Shown: positions 10,583-17,119 of the stretch, one piece after another
Layout: every line of letters starts with the position of its first letter
Numbering within the stretch: the first letter of the stretch is position 1
Position numbers and translations under genes: made by a program
Origin: Chloroflexota bacterium
GTDB taxonomy: Bacteria > Chloroflexota > Dehalococcoidia > Lucifugimonadales > JADFKI01
Direction: 5' to 3'
Assembly: GCA_024648655.1 (NCBI GenBank)
Contig: JAGGDZ010000343.1
Location: forward strand, 1 to 17,322
DNA length: 17,322 bases
Notes under the pieces: model-generated
The model's database searches: none
What the model was told of the DNA's origin: nothing
What the model saw: the letters and a program-made list of their open reading frames with translations, nothing else

Positions 10583-10612
10583 CCACAGACCTTCGGGCCA
10601 CAGACCTTCGGG
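10583..10612. repeat. Exact 15-bp tandem duplication (in frame)
   Basis: CCACAGACCTTCGGG occurs at 10583-10597 and 10598-10612. It duplicates five codons in the methyltransferase remnant (PEGLW twice). Confidence 0.9.
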
Positions 10613-10658
10613 ATCGCGCTTAACGTTTCTGAGTATCGTTGGCACGAGCTTGGTCCAC

Positions 10659-12149
10659 CTAAAGCCCCTCAATCTCCAATGTGCTCACTTCCAGCGTCTC
10701 GAGGTCGGCAACGCGTATGGCGTGGTTGTTCGTGTCTGCGATGTACAGCTTGCCGCGCGCGACGCTCAGGCCGGCAGGCTCGTGGAATTGTGCGAACACG
10801 CCTGCACCGTCCTCGTGGCCGGGTGTGCCGATGCCGAGGAACGAGGTTGCGCCTCTCGTCGAGGGATATATGCGCTTTATCTTGTTATTGTATGTGTCCG
10901 CGATGTACAGCACGCCCTCATGCAGCTCTATGCCGATAGGGTGCTGCAAGCGCACCTCATCGCCGATGCCGTCCACATCCCCGAACTCGAAGAGATGCAG
11001 TCCTACAATGGTTTCAACGCGCCCTTTTCCGTTTATGTCTGCTGAGCGCACTGCGCTCGTCTCGCTGTCCGTGAAATAGAGCTTTTCGCCGTCGCTGACA
11101 ATGCCGCTCGGCTGCGCTAACTCAGCGTTTGAGAGCAGACCGTCGGTGATGCGCTCACGCCCGTTGCCGGCGTATGGCGCAACTTCTTGCGTGTTCAGGT
11201 CGTAGCGCCAAAGCTGGTGGAAGCCGGCCATCGCTATGTACAGACTATCTCCTTCGACAATCACATCCCATGGGGAGTTGAGCTGCACGAAGCGTGCATT
11301 ACCGCCTCGATGGAACATTCGTGCCTGTTCGCCGGTCCCGGCGACTGTTTTTACGCTTTGGTTGGCTAAGTCAATTTCGCGTATAGCGTGATTTTTGGTG
11401 TCCGCGACATACAGAGTGTCGGCTTTCAGTGCCATGCCCTGCGGATCATAGAATTCCGCATCGGCAAACCCGCCGTCGCGCAGTCCTTGCTCACCACTTC
11501 CTACAACGCCGACTACTTTTCCGCGCAGATCGGCGACCACGATTCTGTTGTGGTTGGAGTCCGCTACGAAGAGCCTGTCGGACGCTTCATCCGCGAGCAA
11601 CTTACCGGGGAACGACAGCGCGCGCTCCCACTCTTTGTCCTTTTCGAGGCTCAGTGCAATTGGCGTGCGGTTGACGAGTTGGTTGTTATCGTACTCCTCA
11701 ATCATCTTAGATAGAAGGCTGTCCATGTCGGATACGGCGAACTCGCCCTCGTGCTTGCCTAAGACCTTGCCTTCCGGATCTATGAACATAAGTGTGGGCC
11801 AGGCGCGGGCGCCGTACTGCTGCCACACTTGGAAGTCCTTGTCATTGACTACCGGGTGCTCAATGTCGTAGCGCAACACTGCCTTCCGCACATTCTCATA
11901 GTCCTTTTCTGCCGAGAACTTTGCCGAATGCACACCCACGACCACTAGCTCGTTTGCGTATTTTTCTTCCAGTTTCCGCAACTGCGGAAATACATTCATG
12001 CAGTTGATTCAGCAGTATGTCCAGAAGTCGAGCACCACCACCTTACCGCGCAGGTCCGTCATAGTGAGCGCCTTATCCGTGTTCATCCACTCCAAGCCGG
12101 GTGGGAATTCGGGGGCGTTAATCTGCCCTTGGTACATTCTCGGACTCAT
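10659..12149 (-). CDS. Thioredoxin-domain NHL-repeat protein, candidate selenoprotein (in-frame UGA = Sec47)
   Basis: Predicted thiol-redox protein of 496 residues: a thioredoxin-like domain (about 8-165) followed by a beta-propeller of NHL repeats (about 170-490; LFVADSNHNRIVVADL, LYVADTKNHAIREIDL, LYIADTYNNKIKRIYP, LYIADTNNHAIRVADL). The same layout occurs in NHLRC2-like proteins. Start ATG at 12149 has AGGAGGT five bases upstream. The frame reads DLRGKVVVLDFWTYC, then TGA at 12009-12011, then INCMNVFPQLRKLEEKY. Relatives read WTYCCINC here, so the TGA replaces the first Cys of the CxxC motif (position 47, partner Cys50). A SECIS-like hairpin follows 18 nt later. Stopping at the TGA would leave a 46-residue stub; starting at 11999 gives an RBS-less protein lacking the thioredoxin N-terminus. 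The alternative is a point mutation or sequencing error. It lies 59 bp downstream of the TenA gene. Confidence 0.8.
11973..11990 (-). promoter_or_regulatory. Candidate bacterial SECIS hairpin
   Basis: On the minus strand TTTCCGC (11990-11984) pairs perfectly with GCGGAAA (11979-11973) around loop AGTT. The stem begins 18 nt and the loop 25 nt after the in-frame UGA at 12009-12011, and a G is the second loop base. Known bacterial SECIS elements sit just downstream of the UGA inside the coding region, with a short stem and a G among the first two loop bases; this fits. The hairpin also encodes FPQLRK, so some constraint could be protein-level. Confidence 0.7.
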
Positions 12150-12208
12150 GCCGACCTCCTCTACTTACTCACCCTGCCATCCTGAGCAGAGATGCGGGAT
12201 GAGTGGCT

Positions 12209-12865
12209 CTATACCGGCCATCGCTCCATGTTGTAAGCCATAGACCAGAACATGTGCTCATATCGCGAGCTTGTAACGAATGCTCTTCGCATCGCCTCTC
12301 GCACAGCCGTGCCGCCATTGACAGCGAACTCGTCCACTAGTTCGCGCCAGGCTGCCGTGCTCTCTTCCAGCAGACCTTCGCGGTACGGCTCTGCCCAGTA
12401 GCTGTACACGGGATGCTCAGGTATCGCAATCCGCATGCCGATCTCGTGGTATGTCCAGGGACAAGGCAGCAGAGCCGCTGCCGCCTCACCCACGCCTCCA
12501 GTCGATGCAGCGACCTGCATGTGATTGATGTACGCTGAATTGGTTGGCGCCAGCGGGACTGATTCCACATCGTCTTCGCTCATCTCCAGCAACTCAAACA
12601 TCTTGCCATGCAGCGGACGCTCGACCGGCGTGGTGATTCGGCGTGTGAGCCTGCGGAGCGTATTAGTGTCTGGCGCCTTGGAGAGCGCAGTCGCCACGAC
12701 CTGTCCGAATCCAGCCAGGTAATGGTAGTCCTGCTCAACATAGTAGCGAAATTTTTCCAGCGGCAGCGTCGCAGCTTCGATCTCTTCAAGGAAAGGGTGC
12801 GCGAAAATTTCATCCCAGACTGGCATCGCCTCTTGTCGCAGTTCTTCAGAAAAACTCTGTTTCAT
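12209..12865 (-). CDS. TenA-family protein (aminopyrimidine aminohydrolase-like)
   Basis: A 218-residue all-alpha TenA/Thi-4 family protein. Family members hydrolyse aminopyrimidines in thiamine salvage or cleave thiamine, in the cytoplasm. Key positions are visible: YYVEQDYHYL (Asp46), the catalytic-cysteine block LLPCPWTYHEIG (Cys135) and the C-terminal SSRYEHMFWSMAY with Glu203, all as expected for TenA. Start ATG at 12865 has GAGGT seven bases upstream; a 24-residue extension to 12937 has no support. I looked for a TPP (thi-box) riboswitch upstream and did not see the conserved CTGAGA-type elements. No other thiamine genes are in the window, so the exact reaction remains open. It may be co-transcribed with the thioredoxin/NHL gene 59 bp downstream. 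Confidence 0.9.
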   Translation of the reverse strand: MKQSFSEELRQEAMPVWDEIFAHPFLEEIEAATLPLEKFRYYVEQDYHYLAGFGQVVATALSKAPDTNTLRRLTRRITTPVERPLHGKMFELLEMSEDDVESVPLAPTNSAYINHMQVAASTGGVGEAAAALLPCPWTYHEIGMRIAIPEHPVYSYWAEPYREGLLEESTAAWRELVDEFAVNGGTAVREAMRRAFVTSSRYEHMFWSMAYNMERWPV

Positions 12866-12996
12866 TGTGTTACCTCGACCGGCGGACTTCCGGTGGTTTT
12901 CTACCTTTCCGTTCCGACAATATAACACAGCAGACACTCTTTACGCTGTCATTACTTTTGATTACCGGATGATTCCGCATGTAGGCATCGTTCGCG

Positions 12997-13020
12997 CCAT
13001 TAGTTCTGCCATTAGTTCTG
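12997..13020. repeat. Exact 12-bp tandem duplication, intergenic
   Basis: CCATTAGTTCTG occurs at 12997-13008 and 13009-13020 without a gap, in the gene-poor stretch upstream of the TenA gene. Confidence 0.9.
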
Positions 13021-13043
13021 ATTAAGAAATGCGGCATAAGTCA

Positions 13044-13091
13044 TATCCATTCGGTCTTACCGAGATTTGGGAGAAATTTGAAAAATGGATA
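13044..13091. other. Nested inverted repeat in gene-poor region
   Basis: TATCCATT (13044-13051) is complementary to AATGGATA (13084-13091), an 8-bp outer stem. Just inside it CGGT (13052-13055) and ACCG (13059-13062) form a small hairpin with loop CTT. Strand and function are unknown; it may be part of an RNA continuing to about 13241. Confidence 0.4.
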
Positions 13092-13142
13092 AGACTTTGG
13101 TCAAGGCAGGGTAGGGGAGTGGTGTGACAATGGCTTTCGGCC

Positions 13143-13241
13143 GGTCGGGAGACCCCGCCAACCTCGTTTCCTGACGGGATGCCATAGGATGACGCAGCGT
13201 CCTCCGCAGGCGCTACCTATCCTAATCGGTTATTGGTCTCC
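13143..13241. other. Possible structured RNA element
   Basis: Within this G+C-rich stretch GGAGACC (13148-13154) can pair with GGTCTCC (13235-13241), enclosing TAGGAT (13185-13190) with ATCCTA (13219-13224), which in turn encloses the GACG/CGTC hairpin (13191-13201). An alternative local hairpin GGTC-GGGA-GACC (13143-13154) has a GNRA-type loop and competes with the long-range stem. No protein frame fits. I compared it mentally with RNase P, SRP, tmRNA, cobalamin and yybP motifs and found no convincing match. Confidence 0.35.
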
Positions 13242-13275
13242 GGCACCGCGTGGCTGACTGCATTTGCAATTCGAC

Positions 13276-13356
13276 GTGGAGCTTAATTCCGAAGAAATCG
13301 ATGAAATCGCCGTAAAACGCGGTAATGCCAACCGATACAAGAAAATCGAGCTATAA
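13276..13356 (+). other. Short orphan reading frame, possible gene remnant
   Basis: From a GTG at 13276 the frame reads 26 residues with a protein-like, charged composition (ELNSEEIDEIAVKRGNANRY, ending KKIEL) and stops with TAA. It has no ribosome-binding site, and an in-frame TGA lies a few codons upstream. It could be the C-terminal tail of a lost gene or chance. Confidence 0.15.
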
Positions 13357-13798
13357 AACCTGCTTGACAGTTAGAAAAAGTGGCTTCTTCGCCATCATGG
13401 TCGGTCATCGACGCAATGTACAACACCTCTGTTTTAGACCAGTTTTGCCGGTGGCATGGCCATCCGATAATGTATCGTTTTGATCCCGTTTTAGTACGAT
13501 TGCTTGCCGAACGGCTCAATTGACGCTCTATGGGCAATCTGACACGACGCAAGTTTCCGAAGGTCTTTTTTACATGCGGGCAGGGCACAGAGGACCATCA
13601 CAGCCAAGTAGGGTAGGAGAGCAGGCAAGCGGAAGATAGAAGCATATCGGTACGGGGATCTTATCGGATGCGAGTAGCACTGCCACTGTACATATTTATA
13701 TATCTATATTGGCATTCAGCATTCATTCCTGTTAACGCCTAAGACAATATGACTATATTTATTGCAGCGCATATGGGGGAAGAAGAGGGAGAGGTCTG
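13357..13798. other. Gene-poor stretch with no supported feature
   Basis: No reading frame here has both a plausible start and recognisable protein character. A minus-strand frame of 101 codons (13283-13588) has poor composition and no ribosome-binding site. The part from 13680 to 13760 is AT-rich (runs such as ATATTTATATATCTATATT) and carries a 7-bp tandem repeat GCATTCA. No terminator hairpin follows the tRNA. Confidence 0.5.
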
Positions 13799-13875
13799 TG
13801 GCGTCCCTGGCAGGATTCGAACCCGCGGCCCGCTGCTTAGAAGGCAGCCGCTCTATCCAACTGAGCTACAGGGAC
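13799..13875 (-). tRNA. tRNA-Arg (anticodon UCU), CCA encoded
   Basis: A full cloverleaf on the minus strand. The acceptor GTCCCTG pairs with CAGGGAC, followed by U8-A9 and a D-arm with GCTC and AGTTGGATA. The anticodon stem is GCTGC/GCAGC with loop CTTCTAA (anticodon TCT). The T-arm is GCGGG-TTCGAAT-CCTGC and the discriminator is G. The next three bases are CCA (13801-13799), so the 3' end is genome-encoded. It reads AGA codons. Confidence 0.97.
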
Positions 13876-13897
13876 GCACTTAAGAGGTATGAAATTA

Positions 13898-13926
13898 AGT
13901 GTAGCAACAGGAAATATCGTGGTCAA
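13898..13926 (-). promoter_or_regulatory. Sigma-70-type promoter of tRNA-Arg
   Basis: On the minus strand TTGACC (13926-13921) and TACACT (13903-13898) are separated by exactly 17 bp. Transcription would start about 7 bases later, some 16 nt before the tRNA 5' end. It lies in the gap between the end of the DUF6391-like gene (13940) and the tRNA. Confidence 0.65.
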
Positions 13927-13939
13927 GCAACCCGCGGAT

Positions 13940-14437
13940 CTAGGGCATGCGCGTGGTCACGCGGTGCAAGCGAGGCCGTTGACCCGGCCAGACCTTCTGT
14001 ATGCTGACTACTTCCAAGCCGTCCATATCGGACAGGGTAGTGAAGCGCCTCTGAATGGCATTGCCAACGGGCCTGCTCAGCAGCGCGCCCACGAAGATCG
14101 TGCCGACCACTAGAGGGAGCCGCTTCCAGCGCCCTTTCTTCTCCTTGCCCAGAATCAGCCGAGTCAGTACTCCGGAGAACAGCGCCGCGACTGCGATGTT
14201 GGTGCCACAATGGGGAGAAATCGCCATCTCGCTGTTCCCCATGTTAAGGCTGTCCAGGGCATCGCCCACAATGCGTCCAAGCTGTTCAGTGGAGAGATCG
14301 CCCACGATGAAGAAGCCCCAGGGCGTGGAATAACCCCCGAGCGGTCCACCAACGCCCTCTTCCAACATTGACGTAACGGTGGCGTGCTCAAGCGCATGGT
14401 TGCGCTGTACGTGCCTGATCGTCTCCCGAATCGTCAC
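13940..14437 (-). CDS. DUF6391-like small membrane protein
   Basis: A 165-residue protein resembling DUF6391 proteins, which I know mainly from cyanobacteria and Chloroflexota; function unknown. Conserved-looking histidine motifs are RNHALEHAT (12-20) and ISPHCGTN (73-80), separated by a regular domain (TEQLGRIVGDALDSLNMGNSE). Two hydrophobic segments follow, IAVAALFSGVLTRLIL (81-96) and LPLVVGTIFVGALL (107-120), the second after a basic stretch KEKKGRWKR. The C-terminal 40 residues are polar. The start is GTG at 14437 with AAGGAG nine bases upstream. The histidine/cysteine pattern might bind a metal or heme, but that is speculation. The gene is divergent from the HTH gene at 14699 and upstream of tRNA-Arg. 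Confidence 0.7.
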   Translation of the reverse strand: MTIRETIRHVQRNHALEHATVTSMLEEGVGGPLGGYSTPWGFFIVGDLSTEQLGRIVGDALDSLNMGNSEMAISPHCGTNIAVAALFSGVLTRLILGKEKKGRWKRLPLVVGTIFVGALLSRPVGNAIQRRFTTLSDMDGLEVVSIQKVWPGQRPRLHRVTTRMP

Positions 14438-14454
14438 CGTTCAAATCTCCTTTT

Positions 14455-14470
14455 TATCTGTCTATCTGTC
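14455..14470. repeat. 8-bp tandem duplication in 5' leader of DUF6391-like gene
   Basis: TATCTGTC occurs at 14455-14462 and 14463-14470 directly upstream of the AAGGAG ribosome-binding site of the minus-strand gene. Confidence 0.7.
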
Positions 14471-14492
14471 AGAATTCTGTACCGCAGTGGGT

Positions 14493-14507
14493 GTGTATAT
14501 TTTACAC
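14493..14507. promoter_or_regulatory. Palindromic site in divergent intergenic region
   Basis: GTGTA (14493-14497) and TACAC (14503-14507) form a perfect inverted repeat around TATTT. It lies about 55 bp upstream of the DUF6391-like start, where promoter elements would be expected on the minus strand. It may be an operator; not tied to any regulator. Confidence 0.3.
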
Positions 14508-14535
14508 CACCTGTCTCCAATGTGGTTAAATTGGA

Positions 14536-14592
14536 TAGAAACCGCCTGAAAACATTTGAATAAGCTTGACAACCTTAGAAACCGCCAGAAAA
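14536..14592. repeat. Pair of 17-bp direct repeats 40 bp apart upstream of HTH gene
   Basis: TAGAAACCGCCTGAAAA (14536-14552) and TAGAAACCGCCAGAAAA (14576-14592) differ at one position and start exactly 40 bp apart. The interval contains TTGACA at 14566-14571. They precede the promoter of the small DNA-binding protein and could be regulator sites. Confidence 0.55.
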
Positions 14593-14617
14593 TTAGAGAA
14601 AAGTGTTGGAAAAGGCA

Positions 14618-14647
14618 TTGACCCCTTGTATGGCGCAACGCTAGTAT
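14618..14647 (+). promoter_or_regulatory. Likely promoter of small HTH gene
   Basis: TTGACC (14618-14623) and TAGTAT (14642-14647) are separated by 18 bp. The start of transcription would be near 14654, leaving a leader of about 45 nt with AAGGAG (14685-14690) eight bases before the ATG. Confidence 0.45.
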
Positions 14648-14698
14648 GTGTTCAATAGGTTAAACCAAAGCAAAAGTTAACCCCAAGGAGAGAGACAA

Positions 14699-14923
14699 AT
14701 GAGGCGCAAGACCAAGAAGATGCTGGCAGTCGAAGAGAAATTCAATCAGCCGCTTGAGAAGCTCCTGCCCGAGCTGGTAACGGAGAACGGCCTATCCGCC
14801 ACCGCCGACTACCTCGGCGTCAGCAAAGCCACGCTCGGCTACTGGCTCCTGAAGCTTGACATCATTGTTAGGCGGGTTGCCCTCGCTCCCGGGGAGACTC
14901 TGGAAGTCAAGCGCATTGGGTAG
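14699..14923 (+). CDS. Small helix-turn-helix DNA-binding protein
   Basis: A 74-residue basic protein, the only complete plus-strand gene in the window. The N-terminus RRKTKKMLAVEEKF is lysine/arginine rich. Residues 32-53 (LSATADYLGVSKATLGYWLLKL) form a clear helix-turn-helix with the AxxLGVSKATL turn. The short C-terminus (VALAPGETLEVKRI) looks like one beta hairpin. Expression signals are strong: a TTGACC/TAGTAT promoter, AAGGAG at optimal spacing, and a 12-bp terminator hairpin with a U-run downstream, so it is a one-gene transcript. Paired direct repeats upstream could be autoregulatory sites. It resembles small uncharacterised HTH proteins I associate with Chloroflexota and phages; the target is unknown. 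Confidence 0.82.
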   Translation: MRRKTKKMLAVEEKFNQPLEKLLPELVTENGLSATADYLGVSKATLGYWLLKLDIIVRRVALAPGETLEVKRIG

Positions 14924-14972
14924 GTTGCGGCGAGGGATCACCTGCCTGGAGTGGGCAGTATATTGAAGCGAC

Positions 14973-15006
14973 AAGAGCGCCGATTGTAATCGGCGCTCTT
15001 TTTCTT
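14973..15006 (+). terminator. Rho-independent terminator of HTH gene
   Basis: AAGAGCGCCGAT (14973-14984) pairs perfectly with ATCGGCGCTCTT (14989-15000) around TGTA, followed by TTTCTT; the run from 14999 reads TTTTTCTT. It is a textbook intrinsic terminator about 50 nt after the HTH stop, and may also stop minus-strand transcription coming from smpB. Confidence 0.9.
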
Positions 15007-15207
15007 ATGCCTCTATGGCGTTTTGTTTCTCAGGAAATTTGAAGCACGACGGTTTCTGCTGCGTTCTCGGCCTCGAATGTTCACCCGCCGATTCCTCCAC
15101 TTGCTTACACGCTACGATTTGCGTCTGCCGTTGGGGGAGAATGAGGTATGGGCGACAGATAGAAAATGGCAACGGAACGCAGGGCAGGGCAAAATGACAA
15201 TCCAGCG

Positions 15208-15684
15208 TCAGCGGCGCACGGCTTGCATCGCTTCTCGCTCCCGCTCTCTCTCTATAATTGCCCGCCGTTTGTCATACTGCCTGCGACCTCTTGCTACGGC
15301 GAGTTCTACTTTGGCTCTATGTCGCCTGATGTACAGACGTAGGGGCACTAGCGTCAGGCCGCGTTCTGATACTTGCCGCGTCAATCTGGTTATCTCGTCC
15401 TTGTGCAGCAGCAGCTTGCGCGGGCGTGTGGGTTCATGGTTGTTGCGAGATCCGGCTGAGTATTGCGCTATGTGCATGTTCACAAGCCATATCTCTCCGT
15501 CTTCAGGCTTGCCGTATGCGTCGCTGAGGTTCACACGTCCTTCACGGATCGCTTTGATCTCTGTGCCGGTGAGCACTAACCCCGCTTCCACGGAGTCCAG
15601 GACATCATAGTTTCTCCGCGCGCGGCGATTGTTGACGATAGTGCCGTTTTGCTTTTTCTGTCTCTGCTTTGCCCCACTACTCAT
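15208..15684 (-). CDS. smpB: SsrA-binding protein SmpB
   Basis: The protein partner of tmRNA in trans-translation, which rescues stalled ribosomes. It has 158 residues, the usual length. Family blocks are IVNNRRARRNYDVLDSVEAG (16-35), LVLTGTEIKAIREGRVNLSD (36-55), EIWLVNMHIAQYS (64-76), PRKLLLHKDEI (88-98) and the basic C-terminal tail ARGRRQYDKRRAIIERERER (131-150), which inserts into the mRNA channel. ATG at 15684 has AGAGG eight bases upstream. It follows the S41 protease gene by 13 bp on the same strand, so the two are probably one transcript. No ssrA (tmRNA) gene is visible in the window. The 200 bp after its stop hold no gene. Confidence 0.96.
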   Translation of the reverse strand: MSSGAKQRQKKQNGTIVNNRRARRNYDVLDSVEAGLVLTGTEIKAIREGRVNLSDAYGKPEDGEIWLVNMHIAQYSAGSRNNHEPTRPRKLLLHKDEITRLTRQVSERGLTLVPLRLYIRRHRAKVELAVARGRRQYDKRRAIIEREREREAMQAVRR

Positions 15685-15697
15685 GACGTCAGCCTCT

Positions 15698-17119
15698 CTA
15701 ATTGGACGCGCTTGCGTTTAGCTGCGCTTCCAAAGTCTCAATCGCCTTTTCGAGCTGCCTGATGTCCTCCTGCTGTGCATCGCCGTGCCTGATCTCGACA
15801 TCAGGCTCAAGTCCGTTGCGGTCGATGACTCTGCCATCCGGCGTGTACCATCGCGCGAAGGTCAGGAACAGTCCGCCTCCATTCTCAAGCTGGCGAAGGA
15901 TATTGACGCTGCCCTTGCCGAAAGTCTTCCTTCCTATTACGGTGGCACGATCATGGTCCTGGAGCGCGCCCACGAGTATCTCGCTCGCGCTCGCGCTGAA
16001 CTGATTCGCGAGAATGACCATGGGCACCGTTTCAAGCAGGTCATTATTCTCTCGATCAACCCAGTCCTTGCGATTGCCCTCACCATCGACTTCATAAAGA
16101 ATCAAGCCGTCATCAATGAACAGGCTCGTGACATCTATCACCGAACTCAACAACCCTCCGGGGTTGTCTCGCACATCAAGCACAATGCCTTCCGAGCCGG
16201 CATCCAGAGCCTCGCGTATTGCCTCGGACAGATCGTCCATCGTATCTTCATAAAAGTTGGTAAGCCTAATGTGTGCCACGCGACTGCCCGGCTCGCTACG
16301 GAGTATTACACTTTGCAATGGTATGACACCGCGCTCCACATCAATTACAATCTTCTCCACACTGCCGACATGCTGCACAAGTAGGCTCACCACGCTGCCG
16401 CGCGGCCCACGAATCTTTGACACCGCTTCGATCAGGCTCATCCCCACGATGCTCTCACCGTCCACTTCGAGGATTGTGTCGCCGGGTCGTATCCCGGCCC
16501 TCTCCGCGGGACTGTCCGCTATTGGTGCAACCACTACAAGCCGTCCGTCGGCATTCATAGACACGTGTGCGCCGATGCCCTCGAAGCGTCCGCGAATGTC
16601 TTGGTTCTCGATGCTAAACACATCAGGACTGACATAGTTCGTATGCGGATCGCCCAGAGCCACAAGCATTCCTCTGATGGACGCTTCCGTGAAGATCTCG
16701 GGATCGAATGTCGCTCGGTCAACAAGCTCCGCCGCGAGCATTGACCAGACCTGCCACACAACGGCGAGTTCTTCAGGAACGCCCTCCGGCACTTCGAGTG
16801 GCTTCTCCTGGGGAATAAGCCCGGGAAGTAGGGGAGCGTCCGGAGCCGCAGTCTCGCTGGAAGGGCGCGGCGGCATCGTCTCCACTGCCGAGGTTCCCTT
16901 GTCGCTCGACGCATAGGAAGTCGGAGTCTCGGCAGGGACGATCCTTGCAGGCTCAGTTGATGAAGCGGGCATTGCCGTACTTTGGACCGCAGAGGCGGGA
17001 GGAGATTCCGAAGTTGCCGGAACCGGTTCTCCGGCATCCATCTGACAGGCGACGGACGTTAGTAGGGCGACGCCTGCCACCAGCATGCTCCATCGTCTGA
17101 ATAGTGACAAATATAACAA
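15698..17119 (-). CDS. S41-family C-terminal processing protease (CtpA/Prc-like), probable lipoprotein
   Basis: A 473-residue exported serine protease. The N-terminus has a basic n-region (FRRW), a hydrophobic stretch (MLVAGVALLTSVA) and Cys25, resembling a type II signal although the lipobox (S-V-A-C) is not ideal. Residues 30-105 are a Ser/Thr/Pro-rich linker. A PDZ domain follows (about 178-262; GRFEGIGAHVS, SPAERAGIRPGDTILEVDG), then the S41 core with LDVRDNPGGLLSSVIDV (314-330), the NQFSASASEILVGAL block (catalytic Ser377) and KTFGKGSVN (general base Lys402), 25 residues apart as in the Tsp/Prc family. The C-terminus is a short predicted coiled coil (QLEKAIETLEAQL). Start is TTG at 17119 with AAGGTGAG upstream; ATG at residue 12 is an alternative. 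It is the first gene of the ctpA-smpB pair. Confidence 0.92.
   Translation of the reverse strand: MLYLSLFRRWSMLVAGVALLTSVACQMDAGEPVPATSESPPASAVQSTAMPASSTEPARIVPAETPTSYASSDKGTSAVETMPPRPSSETAAPDAPLLPGLIPQEKPLEVPEGVPEELAVVWQVWSMLAAELVDRATFDPEIFTEASIRGMLVALGDPHTNYVSPDVFSIENQDIRGRFEGIGAHVSMNADGRLVVVAPIADSPAERAGIRPGDTILEVDGESIVGMSLIEAVSKIRGPRGSVVSLLVQHVGSVEKIVIDVERGVIPLQSVILRSEPGSRVAHIRLTNFYEDTMDDLSEAIREALDAGSEGIVLDVRDNPGGLLSSVIDVTSLFIDDGLILYEVDGEGNRKDWVDRENNDLLETVPMVILANQFSASASEILVGALQDHDRATVIGRKTFGKGSVNILRQLENGGGLFLTFARWYTPDGRVIDRNGLEPDVEIRHGDAQQEDIRQLEKAIETLEAQLNASASN

Larger units (their letters stand above)
10351..10672 (-). pseudogene. Remnant of D12-class adenine-specific DNA methyltransferase
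   Basis: The N-terminal 84 residues from a TTG at 10672 (RGFRWTKLVPTIL, then WIEPFLGSGVIALN, then RAVLTDSNLHIIRFYQAVKNG) match the start of Dam/D12-class N6-adenine methyltransferases. EPFLGSG is the SAM-binding FxGxG motif I. A stop ends the frame at 10418, inside an exact 16-bp tandem duplication. Removing one copy restores IREFLEREGRMLSECGQEHYHHVR, a typical continuation for this family, before a stop at 10351. The DPPY catalytic motif and the whole C-terminal two-thirds are absent. An in-frame 15-bp duplication gives PEGLWPEGLW, and the usual GGK segment after FRW is missing. The remnant overlaps the end of the NHL gene by 14 bp. It is almost certainly a dead fragment. Confidence 0.75.

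Noticed and set aside
12009..12011. General reassignment of UGA as a sense codon
   Set aside because: UGA is a natural stop in glcE, the ABC ATPase and smpB in this window, so only context-dependent recoding or a mutation fits.
12866..12960. TPP riboswitch expected upstream of a TenA gene
   Set aside because: No CTGAGA or ACCTGA-type thi-box elements in the leader on the minus strand.
13141..13160. Cobalamin riboswitch B12-box-like string (GGTCGGGAGACCCCGCC)
   Set aside because: It differs from the box by an insertion, and none of the other conserved cobalamin riboswitch segments occur upstream.
13283..13588. 101-codon minus-strand frame in the gene-poor region
   Set aside because: No ribosome-binding site, no recognisable domain or coding-like composition, rich in Arg/Ser/Cys as expected of a chance frame.
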